Source of the DNA: Colwellia psychrerythraea
GTDB lineage: Bacteria; Pseudomonadota; Gammaproteobacteria; Enterobacterales; Alteromonadaceae
Length of the DNA: 64,000 nt
Direction of reading: 5' to 3'
NCBI RefSeq assembly: GCF_000764185.1
Contig: NZ_JQEC01000044.1
Span: 62,001 to 126,000, forward strand
Made by a program: the position numbers and the translations under genes
Shown: positions 44,165 to 53,797 of the stretch, one piece after another
How positions within the stretch are numbered: position 1 is the stretch's first letter
How the letters are laid out: every line of letters starts with the position of its first letter
The notes under the pieces: generated by a model
The model's input: the letters and a program-made list of their open reading frames with translations, nothing else
Databases searched by the model: none
Told to the model about the DNA's origin: nothing

Positions 44165-44242
44165 TCGAGAAATAACTAAACCGTAGAGGCTACTCACTAT
44201 TGTAGTGGCTGGAAATATTCCATTTATAATAAGGTAAATCTT

Positions 44243-44749
44243 ATGGCACATCACACAGAAAATACAATCAAGGTAAATATTCCTGCAGCACAAATTTGGC
44301 AAGTACTAGCAGATTTTAGCAGTGTTGAAAGATTCGCAACCACAATTAAAACATCCCCCATCGTTGGTGATATCAATTCAGGACTTGGAGCAAAGCGGTT
44401 ATGTACCTTTAATGATGGCTCAAGCTTAGTTGAAGAAATTATAGATTTTCAAGACGGGCAAGGTTTCAAAATGGAGCTTTCTGAATTTTCACTGCCGTTA
44501 AAGAGCATGTTTGCCGAAATGGGAGTGAAAGAAATTGATGCAAATACTAGTGAACTGTACATGTCAGCTGATTTTGTCGTAAAAGGAGGTCCGTTAGGTA
44601 GTTTAATGGGACATTTAATAATGCGACCTGTAATGAAAGGCGTTTTCAAAAAGCTTTTGACTGGCTTGGCCTATCACTGTGTGACAGGAAAACGAGTGGA
44701 AGAAAAATTACCCGCTAATAATGAGCTTAGCTCAATAGTTATCGGTTAG
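44243..44749 (+). CDS. SRPBCC (START-like) family protein
   Basis: 168 aa: IKVNIPAAQIWQVLADFSSVERFA at the start is the polyketide cyclase/SRPBCC signature, and the C-terminal helix RPVMKGVFKKLLTGLAYH fits the fold, which has a deep hydrophobic ligand pocket. AAGGTAAATC precedes the ATG. It may bind or modify the ligand of the upstream TetR regulator. Confidence 0.8.
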   Translation: MAHHTENTIKVNIPAAQIWQVLADFSSVERFATTIKTSPIVGDINSGLGAKRLCTFNDGSSLVEEIIDFQDGQGFKMELSEFSLPLKSMFAEMGVKEIDANTSELYMSADFVVKGGPLGSLMGHLIMRPVMKGVFKKLLTGLAYHCVTGKRVEEKLPANNELSSIVIG

Positions 44750-44841
44750 TTATTTTATGAACCTTACATTTAAAAACAAGAACTACGGTCCATCTGAAGC
44801 ATGACTTGATTAAGTTATCTTCCAATATGTAAGCCGTGCTA

Positions 44842-44869
44842 CGGTGAACCTTAATACTAAGATTCACCG
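44842..44869. terminator. Weak terminator-like stem
   Basis: CGGTGAA / TTCACCG with a 14-base loop that can partly pair, followed by TTTATT. It sits between convergent genes. Confidence 0.4.
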
Positions 44870-44957
44870 TTTATTGCTTTAACTCTTCATTCGCCCCAGT
44901 TGCCCGTGCTCAGCAAATTTCTTAACGTAACTAAATACTAACTTACCTAAGTAATTG

Positions 44958-45806
44958 CTATGTTTTCTTATCTGTAGCCAAGACCCAGTGCAGCCCCTGT
45001 ATAGCTGTAGTAGGAAAAGCCGTTTGATGATTAGCCTCAGGTATTACCAACATTTTTACCGTTAATTTTTCTTGCTGCCAAGTAAGTATTTTTTGATAAA
45101 ATTGTTGAGCATCTTCAACCATTTCATAAGAACTTTCCAGCGCCTTACTTTCACGCTCACCTATGGCAATAAACACATTAGCGTTGATATCAACCATGTT
45201 CAGAGAAGCTTTATCGGCTAACGCAAATAGTGACTTATTATCAAACCAATAAGATGGACTGCCTAGGATATAGTTTTTAAACATATCCGGCTTGGTCAAC
45301 AAGATATAACTGCCAAACAAACCACCAAGGGAATTACCAATAAAGGTTCTCTGCTTAGTATCCACCCGATAGTTTGCTGCCATATAATTAAAAACGTCTT
45401 TTTCTATAAACGTCATATGTTGCTGGGCGCCACCCGTGTTCTTTTTCCATTGAGAATTTTTTGATGGTGTATAATCGAGTACTCGACTCGTATCCCCCTT
45501 TGATCCTTTGGCATAAGAAATACCAACAATAATTGCTTCTGCCATTTTGCCGCTATTCATTGGATAGCGAGTGGCACCGGAAACAATTTGAAAGCTATAC
45601 CAGGCATCGGTGAGGTAAATTACCGGATATTTTTTGTCTATATTATTGCTATAACTCTTTGGCAGCTTGATGAATAATGGATAAATACGTTTACTAGTAG
45701 AATCTTGCAGATCTACAACTGAGCTTCTTGGAATTTCAAACGGCTGCGCTGCGTTTGAAGACGGAGATAATACGACTAAAAATATTATTAAGACTAATAA
45801 TGGCAA
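44958..45806 (-). CDS. Exported alpha/beta hydrolase (esterase D-like)
   Basis: 282 aa from TTG 45806 (AAGGAG upstream). MPLLVLIIFLVVLSPSSNA is a signal peptide. The nucleophile elbow is GNSLGG, the likely catalytic histidine lies in PEANHQTAFP, and LDYTPSKNSQW matches esterases of the Fes/IroE/esterase D group that act on siderophore or carbohydrate esters. Substrate uncertain. Just downstream on the same strand as the OXA gene, with a 70-base gap. Confidence 0.8.
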   Translation of the reverse strand: MPLLVLIIFLVVLSPSSNAAQPFEIPRSSVVDLQDSTSKRIYPLFIKLPKSYSNNIDKKYPVIYLTDAWYSFQIVSGATRYPMNSGKMAEAIIVGISYAKGSKGDTSRVLDYTPSKNSQWKKNTGGAQQHMTFIEKDVFNYMAANYRVDTKQRTFIGNSLGGLFGSYILLTKPDMFKNYILGSPSYWFDNKSLFALADKASLNMVDINANVFIAIGERESKALESSYEMVEDAQQFYQKILTWQQEKLTVKMLVIPEANHQTAFPTTAIQGLHWVLATDKKT

Positions 45807-45874
45807 GCTAAACGACTCCTTAGGTAAAGTAAATTATAAGCAAAAACGCTGAATTCAAAGCGACCTTCCTTAGA

Positions 45875-46711
45875 TTAATTATTAGTTGGTAAAGCCCCTA
45901 TCGACCTGAGTATGTCTCGCACTATCGCCTGTCTTTTATAGACATCTTTCATTCTCTCAGGGGTATCAATGTTTAAAGCAAAAAATACTGGCCCCGTTGG
46001 CCATTCAACCCAACCAACCCACCAACCATGTTTCCCTTGCCAGCCCGTTTTAGCACGTAGAATCCATTTTTTTTGTGCTTCAACCACCATGATATCTTTC
46101 ACTAATAACTGGTGTTCCACCTTAAAGGGAAGTTCGTTTTTGTAAAGTCGCTCAAGGAATTCTATTTGCTCATGGGCTGAAATAGCAAGTTTACCATCAA
46201 TCCAATAACTGCCTTGAGCGGTTGTTGGGTCGGCATTGCCATAACTAACTTTCTTTAAATAATTTCCTGCTTTTTTCTCGCCAAGTTGCTCGGCAAAAAT
46301 ATCATAAACCCACACAGCAGAATTACGCATGGCAGAACGTAAATTTTGATCTTGATTATGGGGTGAATAACCTCTTTTTATCCCGTCCCAAGGAAAAACT
46401 TGAAACTCATCTTTAACTAAACCAGCATCGAGAGCAAAAAGGCTATGGGGAATTTTATACGTAGAAGCTGGAGAGTAACGCTGCTTGGCGCGTTTTTGAT
46501 TAAAGACATAGCTTTTATTTTCTTTGCTACGTTTATCAAGCACAACTATCGTGCCCTTGGCATTATATTTCTTAAAATACTCACCTAGAGCTGCATGCGC
46601 ATTTTCACCTTCAAGAAATGTTTTTGCTTGAGCAGCGGAGCTTATAACCAAGCTGCCTATTAACATAACAGCCGTTATGACAACAGATTGAAATATTGAT
46701 ATTTTTTTCAT
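45875..46711 (-). CDS. Class D (OXA-type) beta-lactamase
   Basis: 278 aa with signal peptide (cleaved after AAQA, about residue 29). All class D motifs are present: Ser83-Thr-Tyr-Lys86, Ser131-Ala-Val133, Tyr157-Gly-Asn159 and Lys221-Thr-Gly with W222-region WQGKHGWWVGW. The active-site serine and lysine are intact, so hydrolysis of beta-lactams is expected, but spectrum cannot be read. It is chromosomal and not in a cassette: no attC flanks it. Confidence 0.93.
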   Translation of the reverse strand: MKKISIFQSVVITAVMLIGSLVISSAAQAKTFLEGENAHAALGEYFKKYNAKGTIVVLDKRSKENKSYVFNQKRAKQRYSPASTYKIPHSLFALDAGLVKDEFQVFPWDGIKRGYSPHNQDQNLRSAMRNSAVWVYDIFAEQLGEKKAGNYLKKVSYGNADPTTAQGSYWIDGKLAISAHEQIEFLERLYKNELPFKVEHQLLVKDIMVVEAQKKWILRAKTGWQGKHGWWVGWVEWPTGPVFFALNIDTPERMKDVYKRQAIVRDILRSIGALPTNN

Positions 46712-46794
46712 GAATAACTTATTAAAGAAGAGAATAGTACTAACAGAGATAATACGGAACGATTATCAGTAAGAGAAATACTTATCTGTAACAA

Positions 46795-46827
46795 AAAAGC
46801 CTGCTTCTACTATATAAGCAGGCTTTT
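46795..46827 (-). terminator. Terminator between the DUF1254-type and OXA genes
   Basis: AAAAGCCTGCTT pairs with AAGCAGGCTTTT; A/T runs at both sides allow termination in either direction. It should separate the OXA transcript from the upstream gene. Confidence 0.85.
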
Positions 46828-46862
46828 CAGATTATCTATAACACTTAATCTAGGACTAAGTA

Positions 46863-47906
46863 CTAGCCTTCTTTAACGGTTTTCTCTGGGTTTATTTTAC
46901 CGTCCATCACTTTCTGGCTCAGTCCGTAATAACGCATAGTGAAAGTAAAATCATTGCCTTTGGTATCAATATTATTAACGGCTGTTTGACCACAATTAAA
47001 AGATACAGTTACTGAGCCGTCTTTATTTTCTTTCCAGGTATTAGAGCTAACATGTTTTACACCTTCAATTAAGTAACGATCTTGACTGTAAGCTGTAACT
47101 GATGTGAAGTACTTTGACTCTGGATTTTCAAAAGTCGTTAATAAGCACTTATCACCATCTAACATGACAGAGTTAGTATATTTATTGGCTATATTCACTT
47201 CTGGTGATGATCCCCCCCAACCATTAGCATTCTCTAAATTCCACTGATGACGATCAGTAATGTCTTTAGACGTACGTGGAAAAGTATACTCAAACGCAGC
47301 GCCACTAGTTTCTTTAGTTAAACGCGAGACCCATGTCTCAACTTCATCAAAATCATAATTTTGTATTTCATAAGTACCGAATTTAAAACTATCTGTTTTA
47401 ATAAACGTTTGAGCATAACGTGCTGCCTCTAAGCCTTTTTCAGTACCTGTGCGGTAAATTAACATCGCAAAATCACTTTCAATGGCAACACTGTAATCGC
47501 CAGCAGCTACAACGTAATGCTCGCCATGACCGCCTTCATTTACCACCTGCACCGCCATGTAAATATCACTTTTTGGAATAGAGAAGTTAATTTTTCCTTC
47601 AACCGCTTCAGCAATAACAATCGAGTACAAGGTATCATCATTCATTTGTACTGTTGGCGCTGCTTTACCTCTTGCGGGTAATTGCTTCATATGGACAATA
47701 TCTTTGTTAGCGCCAAGCATGGTCCAGTTTCTAAAATTACGTGCTGTTTCTGAATGAGCAAAGTTAGCTTCAGTTATTGTGATGGTACTGTCATTAGGCG
47801 TTACTGTTGAACTTTTAATTTCATTGGTGCTTGCTGTACATCCTGAAAGCACTGTGACCACAGATAACACGATAAGTGATTGTTTGATATTGACGTTAAA
47901 TTTCAT
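46863..47906 (-). CDS. DUF1254/DUF1214-domain lipoprotein
   Basis: The ATG at 47906 (347 aa) gives MKFNVNIKQSLIVLSVVTVLSGC, a lipoprotein signal with lipobox LSGC; AGGGAAA precedes it. The sequence contains the DUF1254 core (VQMNDDTLYSIVIAEAV, then DIYMAVQVVNEGGHGEHYV) and the DUF1214 end (YFTSVTAYSQDRYLIEGV and a late FTMRYYG). The family is exported and uncharacterised. Confidence 0.85.
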   Translation of the reverse strand: MKFNVNIKQSLIVLSVVTVLSGCTASTNEIKSSTVTPNDSTITITEANFAHSETARNFRNWTMLGANKDIVHMKQLPARGKAAPTVQMNDDTLYSIVIAEAVEGKINFSIPKSDIYMAVQVVNEGGHGEHYVVAAGDYSVAIESDFAMLIYRTGTEKGLEAARYAQTFIKTDSFKFGTYEIQNYDFDEVETWVSRLTKETSGAAFEYTFPRTSKDITDRHQWNLENANGWGGSSPEVNIANKYTNSVMLDGDKCLLTTFENPESKYFTSVTAYSQDRYLIEGVKHVSSNTWKENKDGSVTVSFNCGQTAVNNIDTKGNDFTFTMRYYGLSQKVMDGKINPEKTVKEG

Positions 47907-47960
47907 GATAATTTCCCTGTTAATGATTCCTGATAAGTATCTGCAAATATAGTAGTGCAT

Positions 47961-48321
47961 TTTTCAAAGCCAATCTAATGATCTAAACACATCTACGATA
48001 TGTGCCTAGCGCATATTAGTTAAACTTATCTATGCAATGGAAGGGTTGATATTTCACAACATGAAAATATTTTAAGTACTTCAAGCACCCGTGGTCAATT
48101 TAGCCACACCAGTAGTCAATTAAACCACTTAATCGCACAGCATGTCTATGCTTGAAAATTAAGTTTGATTCTGATTTAAATAAAAACATTAATTATCAAT
48201 ACTATAAAATAATTTTCATGACTGGCACAGCACTTGTAATAGTCTAATCACCAAGAAGGAAATAACTATAAATATGAGCGAAATAATAATATTTCGTAAA
48301 CTAAAACATTTGGAGAATACC
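47961..48321. promoter_or_regulatory. Divergent region with direct repeats and a TTTCAC half-palindrome
   Basis: GTCAATTTAGCCAC and GTCAATTAAACCAC are direct repeats at 48094-48127, and TTTCACAACATGAAAA lies at about 48051-48067, similar to the bhcR-region motif. No ORF is supported before 48322. Confidence 0.35.
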
Positions 48322-48675
48322 ATGACTACAATTAAAACAACTCTTATCGCATTAGCTACAGCAGTTCCAGCATTAGCTTTTAGCTTAACAAGCCAAGCAA
48401 CTACTTCGTCATATATGGACACTGCATTAGTTGAAGTATGTAAAGCAGCTCAAAGTAATAACATATTAAAATTGCAGTCAGCAATAAAATCTTACCATTT
48501 ACAGAATAAGACTGTTGCCCTAAAAGTTATGTGCAATGGCGATGATATTATTACTTTTGCAGAGAAAAAAGGCGCAACAAAAACGGCGGCTAAATTACAA
48601 AAAAGCGTTGGTGGCGTTAGTATTACTGATGTAGCCCTAATTGAAAAAATCAATGTAACCTTTACCGAGTCATAA
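48322..48675 (+). CDS. DUF3718 exported protein
   Basis: 117 aa from ATG 48322 (TGGAG upstream); the longer frame has no ribosome site. Residues 1-26 (MTTIKTTLIALATAVPALAFS...) are a signal peptide. The core EVCKAAQSNNILKLQSAIK...LKVMCNGDDIITFAEKKGA has the two cysteines and NGDDI of the DUF3718 family common in Alteromonadales. Role unknown. Confidence 0.8.
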   Translation: MTTIKTTLIALATAVPALAFSLTSQATTSSYMDTALVEVCKAAQSNNILKLQSAIKSYHLQNKTVALKVMCNGDDIITFAEKKGATKTAAKLQKSVGGVSITDVALIEKINVTFTES

Positions 48676-48813
48676 TTATGCGCGTAAACAATAGCACTTA
48701 ATATATTTAATTAAGTGCTTGGTTTACCCTAACTATTGTTAATAAATACTCCCCCATATTCGAAAGCTGTATAGAAAAGCCTAAGCCATATATTAGCTGA
48801 TTAAACAGAGTAT

Positions 48814-50031
48814 TTATCCACCAACAAAAGCCGATGAATCTAGCGTAAATGAGGCATCAGGCTGCCCTTTTACACAAAGCGGACCAAAAGGATAGGTTTC
48901 GGTATAATAATAACCATAATTTCCATAGGCGTCAGTCATGCCATTACATTCATCAAGATCACCAAGACCTTCTTGATAAAACCAGTCTTCAACAAATAGT
49001 CCTCGGATATGGGTCGTTATCGACGGTGCTTCAATACTTGAGCCTTGTGGAGTGATACGTTCATCAGAGTATGTTGTCCAACTTGGTCTAGCCTTTCTTA
49101 ACTGGTCAGATTCTGCGTCATAAAAGTAGTGACCATAGATTGGATAACCGTCAGGTGCAAAGCCGACTACAGGAGAGCCACTTGGGTCAACTTGATCAGT
49201 AGTAGGAGCCAAAAGATCATCATTCTCTAAATAGGATAAACCTTCATTATCACCATGGTAATGATATCGACCATCAAAAGCATGCCCAGCAAATTCGTCT
49301 AAGGTAACAGTATCGGCATTATTTGCTGGTACAGCGTACCAATCTGCATTTAGCCCACATTGTGTTCTAGTACCAAGGCCTATATTTAACGGCGCATTAA
49401 TATCAGGGTGATAACAAAAAGCGGAATCCATATCTAAATCCACACCATTAAGCAATATACCGTTAAGGGTTAACATGCCCGCTACTTTTTGCACATAAGT
49501 AACCGATGTTTGCTGTGTTGGCTGTCGAGGAATAGTTAAGACATACCCCTTAGTGTTGGCCTGCACTTGAGAAGCAAAATCTTTGCCTGTTGTCGTATTT
49601 CCGCCAACGTCATGGTTAGGAATATTATTACTGCTGAAAGTACAGTGTGTATCGTTTGCTGTCACTGACAAGTGACTTTCAAGCAGGACATTTTTTTGAA
49701 CATCAACGATATTTGCCAGATAATTACCCACATATTCTGCACAATCAGGGTGTCTATTACTTAGCGTTAAATAGGAAATATCTCCTTCACTATTTTTGAT
49801 CAGGTTATTCTCTGGTATTACTGGTTCTGGTATTGGCTCTGGCACTGGTATTGGATCTGGAACAGGATCTGGCACTGGTTCAGGTATTGGATCTGGAGCA
49901 GGGACGACAATTGGATCAGGAACTATTTCTGGCTCCGGCTCTGGAGATGATTCAGAGCCGCCACAAGCAGACAATAGACAAACAGTTGCGACAAAAATAA
50001 GGGGTGTTTTTTTGTTTATTGGCAATATCAT
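48814..50031 (-). CDS. YHYH-domain lipoprotein with Pro-rich stalk
   Basis: 405 aa from ATG 50031. The signal ends in LLSAC (lipobox), giving a lipoprotein. Residues about 28-75 are tandem Pro-Asp/Glu-Pro repeats (PDPIPEPVPDP), a stiff stalk; the coding DNA is correspondingly repetitive (49806-49945). The globular part has the YHYH signature in DGRYHYHGDNEG and conserved GFAPDGYPIYGHYFYD. The family is found in marine bacteria with unknown activity. Confidence 0.85.
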   Translation of the reverse strand: MILPINKKTPLIFVATVCLLSACGGSESSPEPEPEIVPDPIVVPAPDPIPEPVPDPVPDPIPVPEPIPEPVIPENNLIKNSEGDISYLTLSNRHPDCAEYVGNYLANIVDVQKNVLLESHLSVTANDTHCTFSSNNIPNHDVGGNTTTGKDFASQVQANTKGYVLTIPRQPTQQTSVTYVQKVAGMLTLNGILLNGVDLDMDSAFCYHPDINAPLNIGLGTRTQCGLNADWYAVPANNADTVTLDEFAGHAFDGRYHYHGDNEGLSYLENDDLLAPTTDQVDPSGSPVVGFAPDGYPIYGHYFYDAESDQLRKARPSWTTYSDERITPQGSSIEAPSITTHIRGLFVEDWFYQEGLGDLDECNGMTDAYGNYGYYYTETYPFGPLCVKGQPDASFTLDSSAFVGG

Positions 50032-50139
50032 AAAGAACAACTCAAGCTTGTTTTTAATACTAGCTTACGCTGATTATCATCATCTGGAAATGTAACCAGC
50101 AGTAAAGTTGTGTAAAGATAGACCGAGCTAGTAATCTTT

Positions 50140-50553
50140 TTATAACTCTTTAACCATAAAATATTTGCAACCTGTTCTAGGGTACCCCTGCTGAACCCAT
50201 TGAGTTTCATAACCATACTTTTGATAAAATGGCATTGCTTGAAAGTTTAAAGTATCTAACAGGCACTTTTTACAACCTCGATTTTTACCTGCCATTTCAA
50301 GTTCTGCTAGAATTTTACTACCCACATCTTGGCCGCGTAAATCCTCTGAAACCCACAAAGTATTTATTAACAACCAATCACCAAATGTTCGAGCAGCTGC
50401 TCCCGCAATAACCTTTCCTTGTTTATTCTTTACCTGTACCGCCAATGGTAAGCGTTTACTTACTTCCCAATGTTCCCAATTAAAGTCGGCAATTTTTTTA
50501 TCAAGGAAATCGATCAGCTCTTGCTCTGGCTTTTCTATTACTTCTATTATCAT
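50140..50553 (-). CDS. GNAT acetyltransferase
   Basis: 137 aa: VSEDLRGQDVGSKILAELE is the acetyl-CoA loop and AMPFYQKYGYETQW the C-terminal strand. It ends 110 bases after the YHYH gene start region on the same strand. Substrate unknown. Confidence 0.83.
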   Translation of the reverse strand: MIIEVIEKPEQELIDFLDKKIADFNWEHWEVSKRLPLAVQVKNKQGKVIAGAAARTFGDWLLINTLWVSEDLRGQDVGSKILAELEMAGKNRGCKKCLLDTLNFQAMPFYQKYGYETQWVQQGYPRTGCKYFMVKEL

Positions 50554-50607
50554 CGCAATTCTCTTTTCGCTGTTAAGTGTTATTTATTAAGTTTTATCAG
50601 CCAAGTT

Positions 50608-51003
50608 TTAGCTTTTAGGTTGATGAAACTCAATAACATTACGATCTGGATCGCGAATAAAGGTTGATGAACCTGTGGGGAAGACTACCGGTCCTTCTGT
50701 AATCTCTATATTTAATTCATTAAGCTTAGCAACCACGGCATCCATATCATTTACTTCTAATGCGACATGGGTATATCCAGCTTTTTTCACTGGCTCATCC
50801 ATCAAGACATTGCTGTCAGTTGGTGCGGCTGCATTTAAGATAAAGTTAATATTTACACCGCTAGCATGTTCCATAATAGCAACCGGCTCTGGACCTACCG
50901 GCCCAACAAGAAACTTAAAACCTAGTTGTTCGTAAAAAGATCTTGATGTCTCTAAACTGAAAACCCGAATGCCTAAGTGATTTACTCTGGTGATTTGTTC
51001 CAT
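50608..51003 (-). CDS. VOC/glyoxalase-fold protein
   Basis: 131 aa with two beta-alpha-beta-beta-beta modules: RVNHLGIRVFSLETSRSFYEQLGF and GYTHVALEVNDMDAVVAKL, ending in IRDPDRNVIEF. Histidine/glutamate metal ligands (His9, His74-region, Glu at VIEF) are in place. Members include glyoxalase I and resistance proteins; no substrate can be assigned. GAGGGC precedes the ATG. Confidence 0.82.
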   Translation of the reverse strand: MEQITRVNHLGIRVFSLETSRSFYEQLGFKFLVGPVGPEPVAIMEHASGVNINFILNAAAPTDSNVLMDEPVKKAGYTHVALEVNDMDAVVAKLNELNIEITEGPVVFPTGSSTFIRDPDRNVIEFHQPKS

Positions 51004-51080
51004 AATTTTGCCCTCTTCAGTTATATTTCTTAATCTATTTTTTCATTATTACTAATTAATTTTTACTTACATTTTTTGAC

Positions 51081-52298
51081 TTAGGATAAAACTGCTACAG
51101 CTTTAATACGCCTATTAAAAAACAATATAGACACAAAAAACAGCGTTACCAATGAACATATTGCCATAGTGTAATTCATAGTCGTGGCATCAATACTTAC
51201 GCTGATGCTCACTACGGCACTAGCGAGTGCGCCTAAACCAAACTGCAAAACACCATTAACGCCAGAAAGCACACCTGTATTACCTTCTACACTAGCTAAA
51301 GCGGCTGAAATCGCATTTGCTGCGGTCAAACCTAATAAGCCCACATATAAAATAACGCCCACAACCACATAGACAAGTGACAAATGTAAAAAGGCGACCA
51401 GCCCCAAATAAACACCAACCACAGCCAACAAAAATCCAGCAATAATAAGTTTTTTAGTGGCATCAACATTATTTAATAAACGAGCGTTAAGCAAATTCAT
51501 GCTGATCATGGCTACCGCATTTAATGCCACTAACCAGCTAAATTTCTCTGGCGTAGCGCCAAAATACTCCATATAAACAAAAGGCGAACCTGAGATAAAA
51601 GCAAACAAGCCGGCAAAAGCACTGCCGCCAGCTAAGATGTAAGCCATTGTGGTGCTATTTGATAAAACTTTTCGATAACCACTATATAAAGCGGTTATAT
51701 TAAGCGGCTGTAGCTCAGTCTCTACTTTTTTAGCCGGCAAAAGGCGTAATTGGGTGGCTAAGGTGACCAGTGTCAGGCCAGCAAGTACTAAGAATATCCA
51801 CTGCCAATTAGCTGCGAGTAGTATTTGACTACCAATCATTGGTGCAATCATAGGTGCTATTACCACACAAGCCATGACGTAACTAATAATTTGGTTACTA
51901 TTTTTACTGCCATGAAAATGATGAATCAAGGCAAAAACCACAACAGAACTACCACTGGCAAAGGCTTGCACCGCCCGCCAAAAATAGAGTTCTTCAATAG
52001 ACGTAGCAAATGCAATCATGATACTGGCGATGGCAAACACAGTTAAGCCAACGCTGAGTAACTTGGCTTTGTTTATTGAATCGGCCAACGATCCTAAAAT
52101 CAGCTGCCCCAAAGCAAAGAATATTAAATAAATGGCAACGGAAGCTTCCATAGCATCGATTGAAGTTGAGAAATATTTCGCCATACTCGGCAATCCGGGT
52201 AAATACATATCGATGGCCAATGGAGATAACGAAAATATCATTGCCATCAAGATTACAAAGGGCCAATAACCTATTTTTGTTGCTGTGTGAGTATTCAT
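51081..52298 (-). CDS. MFS exporter, Bcr/CflA type
   Basis: 405 aa with 12 hydrophobic helices. The FSLSPLAIDMYLPGLPSMAKYF opening and the LSVGLTVFAIASI and AVQAFASGSSVVVFALI stretches are those of Bcr/CflA drug exporters (DHA1 group). Divergent from the LysR gene at 52454, which is the probable regulator. Substrate unknown. Confidence 0.88.
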   Translation of the reverse strand: MNTHTATKIGYWPFVILMAMIFSLSPLAIDMYLPGLPSMAKYFSTSIDAMEASVAIYLIFFALGQLILGSLADSINKAKLLSVGLTVFAIASIMIAFATSIEELYFWRAVQAFASGSSVVVFALIHHFHGSKNSNQIISYVMACVVIAPMIAPMIGSQILLAANWQWIFLVLAGLTLVTLATQLRLLPAKKVETELQPLNITALYSGYRKVLSNSTTMAYILAGGSAFAGLFAFISGSPFVYMEYFGATPEKFSWLVALNAVAMISMNLLNARLLNNVDATKKLIIAGFLLAVVGVYLGLVAFLHLSLVYVVVGVILYVGLLGLTAANAISAALASVEGNTGVLSGVNGVLQFGLGALASAVVSISVSIDATTMNYTMAICSLVTLFFVSILFFNRRIKAVAVLS

Positions 52299-52453
52299 AA
52301 GTAACCTATAAAATTGTGCTTAACTATGATGACAAATAGTTTAATTTAAATAGTATTGAAGATTAATACACTGAAAGTACAATCATTGTTTCCATATGGC
52401 ATGTAATTGCGTTATTTTGTCTTTTGTTCATCAACTAACTGGTTATCCATTAC

Positions 52454-53353
52454 ATGCTTAATTCTAAATTATTAGATGGTATTGTCATATTTGTTGAAGT
52501 TATTAACGCTGGTAGTTTTACCAAGGCCGCTGACAGTACGGGTCATTCAACTTCTTATATTTCTAAAGAAGTGAATAAATTAGAAGACCGTTTAGGCGTG
52601 AGATTAATTAACCGAACAACTCGTTCAATTAGTTTAACGCCTGAAGGGGAGCTGTATTTTCAGCAATGCCAACAAATTATTGATGATGCTCATCAAGCCG
52701 AGTCATCAGTAAACCAGAGGCAATTAGAACCAAAAGGTGTACTGAGAGTCAGTTGCCCAATAAGTTTTGGTATGCCGCACTTAAAACCTATTCTCGCAAA
52801 GTTTTTGGCGTTATATCCCAAGGTTAATTTAGATTTAAATATGACCGGTAGACAAGTTGATGTCGTTGCCGATGGTTTTGACGTTGTCATTAAAACCGCT
52901 GCTGAACTTGAAGACTCTAGTTTGATTAGTCGCTTATTAATGAAATCTCACGGCGTAACCGTAGCTTCACCACAATACCTAAAAGAGCACGGTACTCCTC
53001 AACAGCCAAGTGAGTTAAGCCAACATAAAACCATTACCTATAGTTACGCTAAAACACCTAATGTCTGGCAGTACCAATCACTAACTGGTGAACAAGTTAG
53101 TGTGCAACTCAATAGCAGAATGATCACTAATAGCCCGGAAATGGAATTAGAATTAGCCTTAGCAGGTCAAGGCATTACACGTATGCCTAGATTTAATTTA
53201 AGTGACAAACTAGCCTCAGGTGAATTAGTCACCTTGTTTGATGATTATAAAAAAAATCCAATCAATGTTTATTTGGTTTATGCCAGTAAAAAGCATATGT
53301 CTGCAAAAGTAAGATGTTTTATCGACTTTGTCATTCAAGAAGTTGCTAACTAA
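52454..53353 (+). CDS. LysR-family regulator
   Basis: 299 aa, N-terminal HTH (about 17-50, SFTKAADSTGHSTSYISKEVNKLEDRLG) and a periplasmic-binding-like effector domain. Divergently placed to the MFS exporter across 155 bp, the standard arrangement for a regulator and its target. Confidence 0.88.
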   Translation: MLNSKLLDGIVIFVEVINAGSFTKAADSTGHSTSYISKEVNKLEDRLGVRLINRTTRSISLTPEGELYFQQCQQIIDDAHQAESSVNQRQLEPKGVLRVSCPISFGMPHLKPILAKFLALYPKVNLDLNMTGRQVDVVADGFDVVIKTAAELEDSSLISRLLMKSHGVTVASPQYLKEHGTPQQPSELSQHKTITYSYAKTPNVWQYQSLTGEQVSVQLNSRMITNSPEMELELALAGQGITRMPRFNLSDKLASGELVTLFDDYKKNPINVYLVYASKKHMSAKVRCFIDFVIQEVAN

Positions 53354-53562
53354 TTAGTGTAAGGCCGCACTAGCTCAATTCAAACACGCTCAGCTTTATA
53401 TGAACACCTATTGTGGACTCTAAATAAAACTGAAATTATTACCTTTAATAATTTTAATTAAACGTTGAAACAGTTAATTTCCCAAATATAATTCTAAGGG
53501 CAGTAGATGCCACAAAGCAGCCCTAATTTAGGCATAAATATATCATAGTAAATAGTTATCTT

Positions 53563-53662
53563 TACCAACTTAGCGGTCACTCATGGTTAAGCTGATGATG
53601 ATCACTTAGTGCGCAAAAGAGACATTAGCCACAAGTATATTTGCTATATATTTTCTAATTGT
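53563..53662 (+). repeat. Third, partial copy of the long repeat
   Basis: Bases 53605-53660 match 17678-17733 with only about three differences, and the preceding ~40 bp match the distal part of the left copy (read on the minus strand at 920-972). It stops abruptly and is followed 26 bases later by an attC. This places the repeat beside cassettes for the third time in the window. Confidence 0.75.
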
Positions 53663-53687
53663 TTTTTATGATATTACGGGGAAATAT

Positions 53688-53786
53688 TCTTAACAAGCTA
53701 TTAAATAAATACAAAAAATAGTTGGCTTTTATTCCTTTGTTACTTATTCTAGCCGACTATTTTTAGCCTGTTAACAGGCGTTATAT
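53688..53786 (+). other. attC site upstream of the solitary cassette
   Basis: It runs from TCTTAAC to GTTATAT (53780-53786), 99 bp, with pairing arms around ATAGTTGGCTTTTA and AGCCGACTATTTTTAG. Confidence 0.8.
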
Positions 53787-53797
53787 TAAGGACGTAT

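Noticed and set aside
49806-49945. Tandem GGTATTGGATCTGG-type repeats that look like a satellite
   Set aside because: They are the coding sequence of the Pro-rich stalk of the YHYH lipoprotein on the minus strand.
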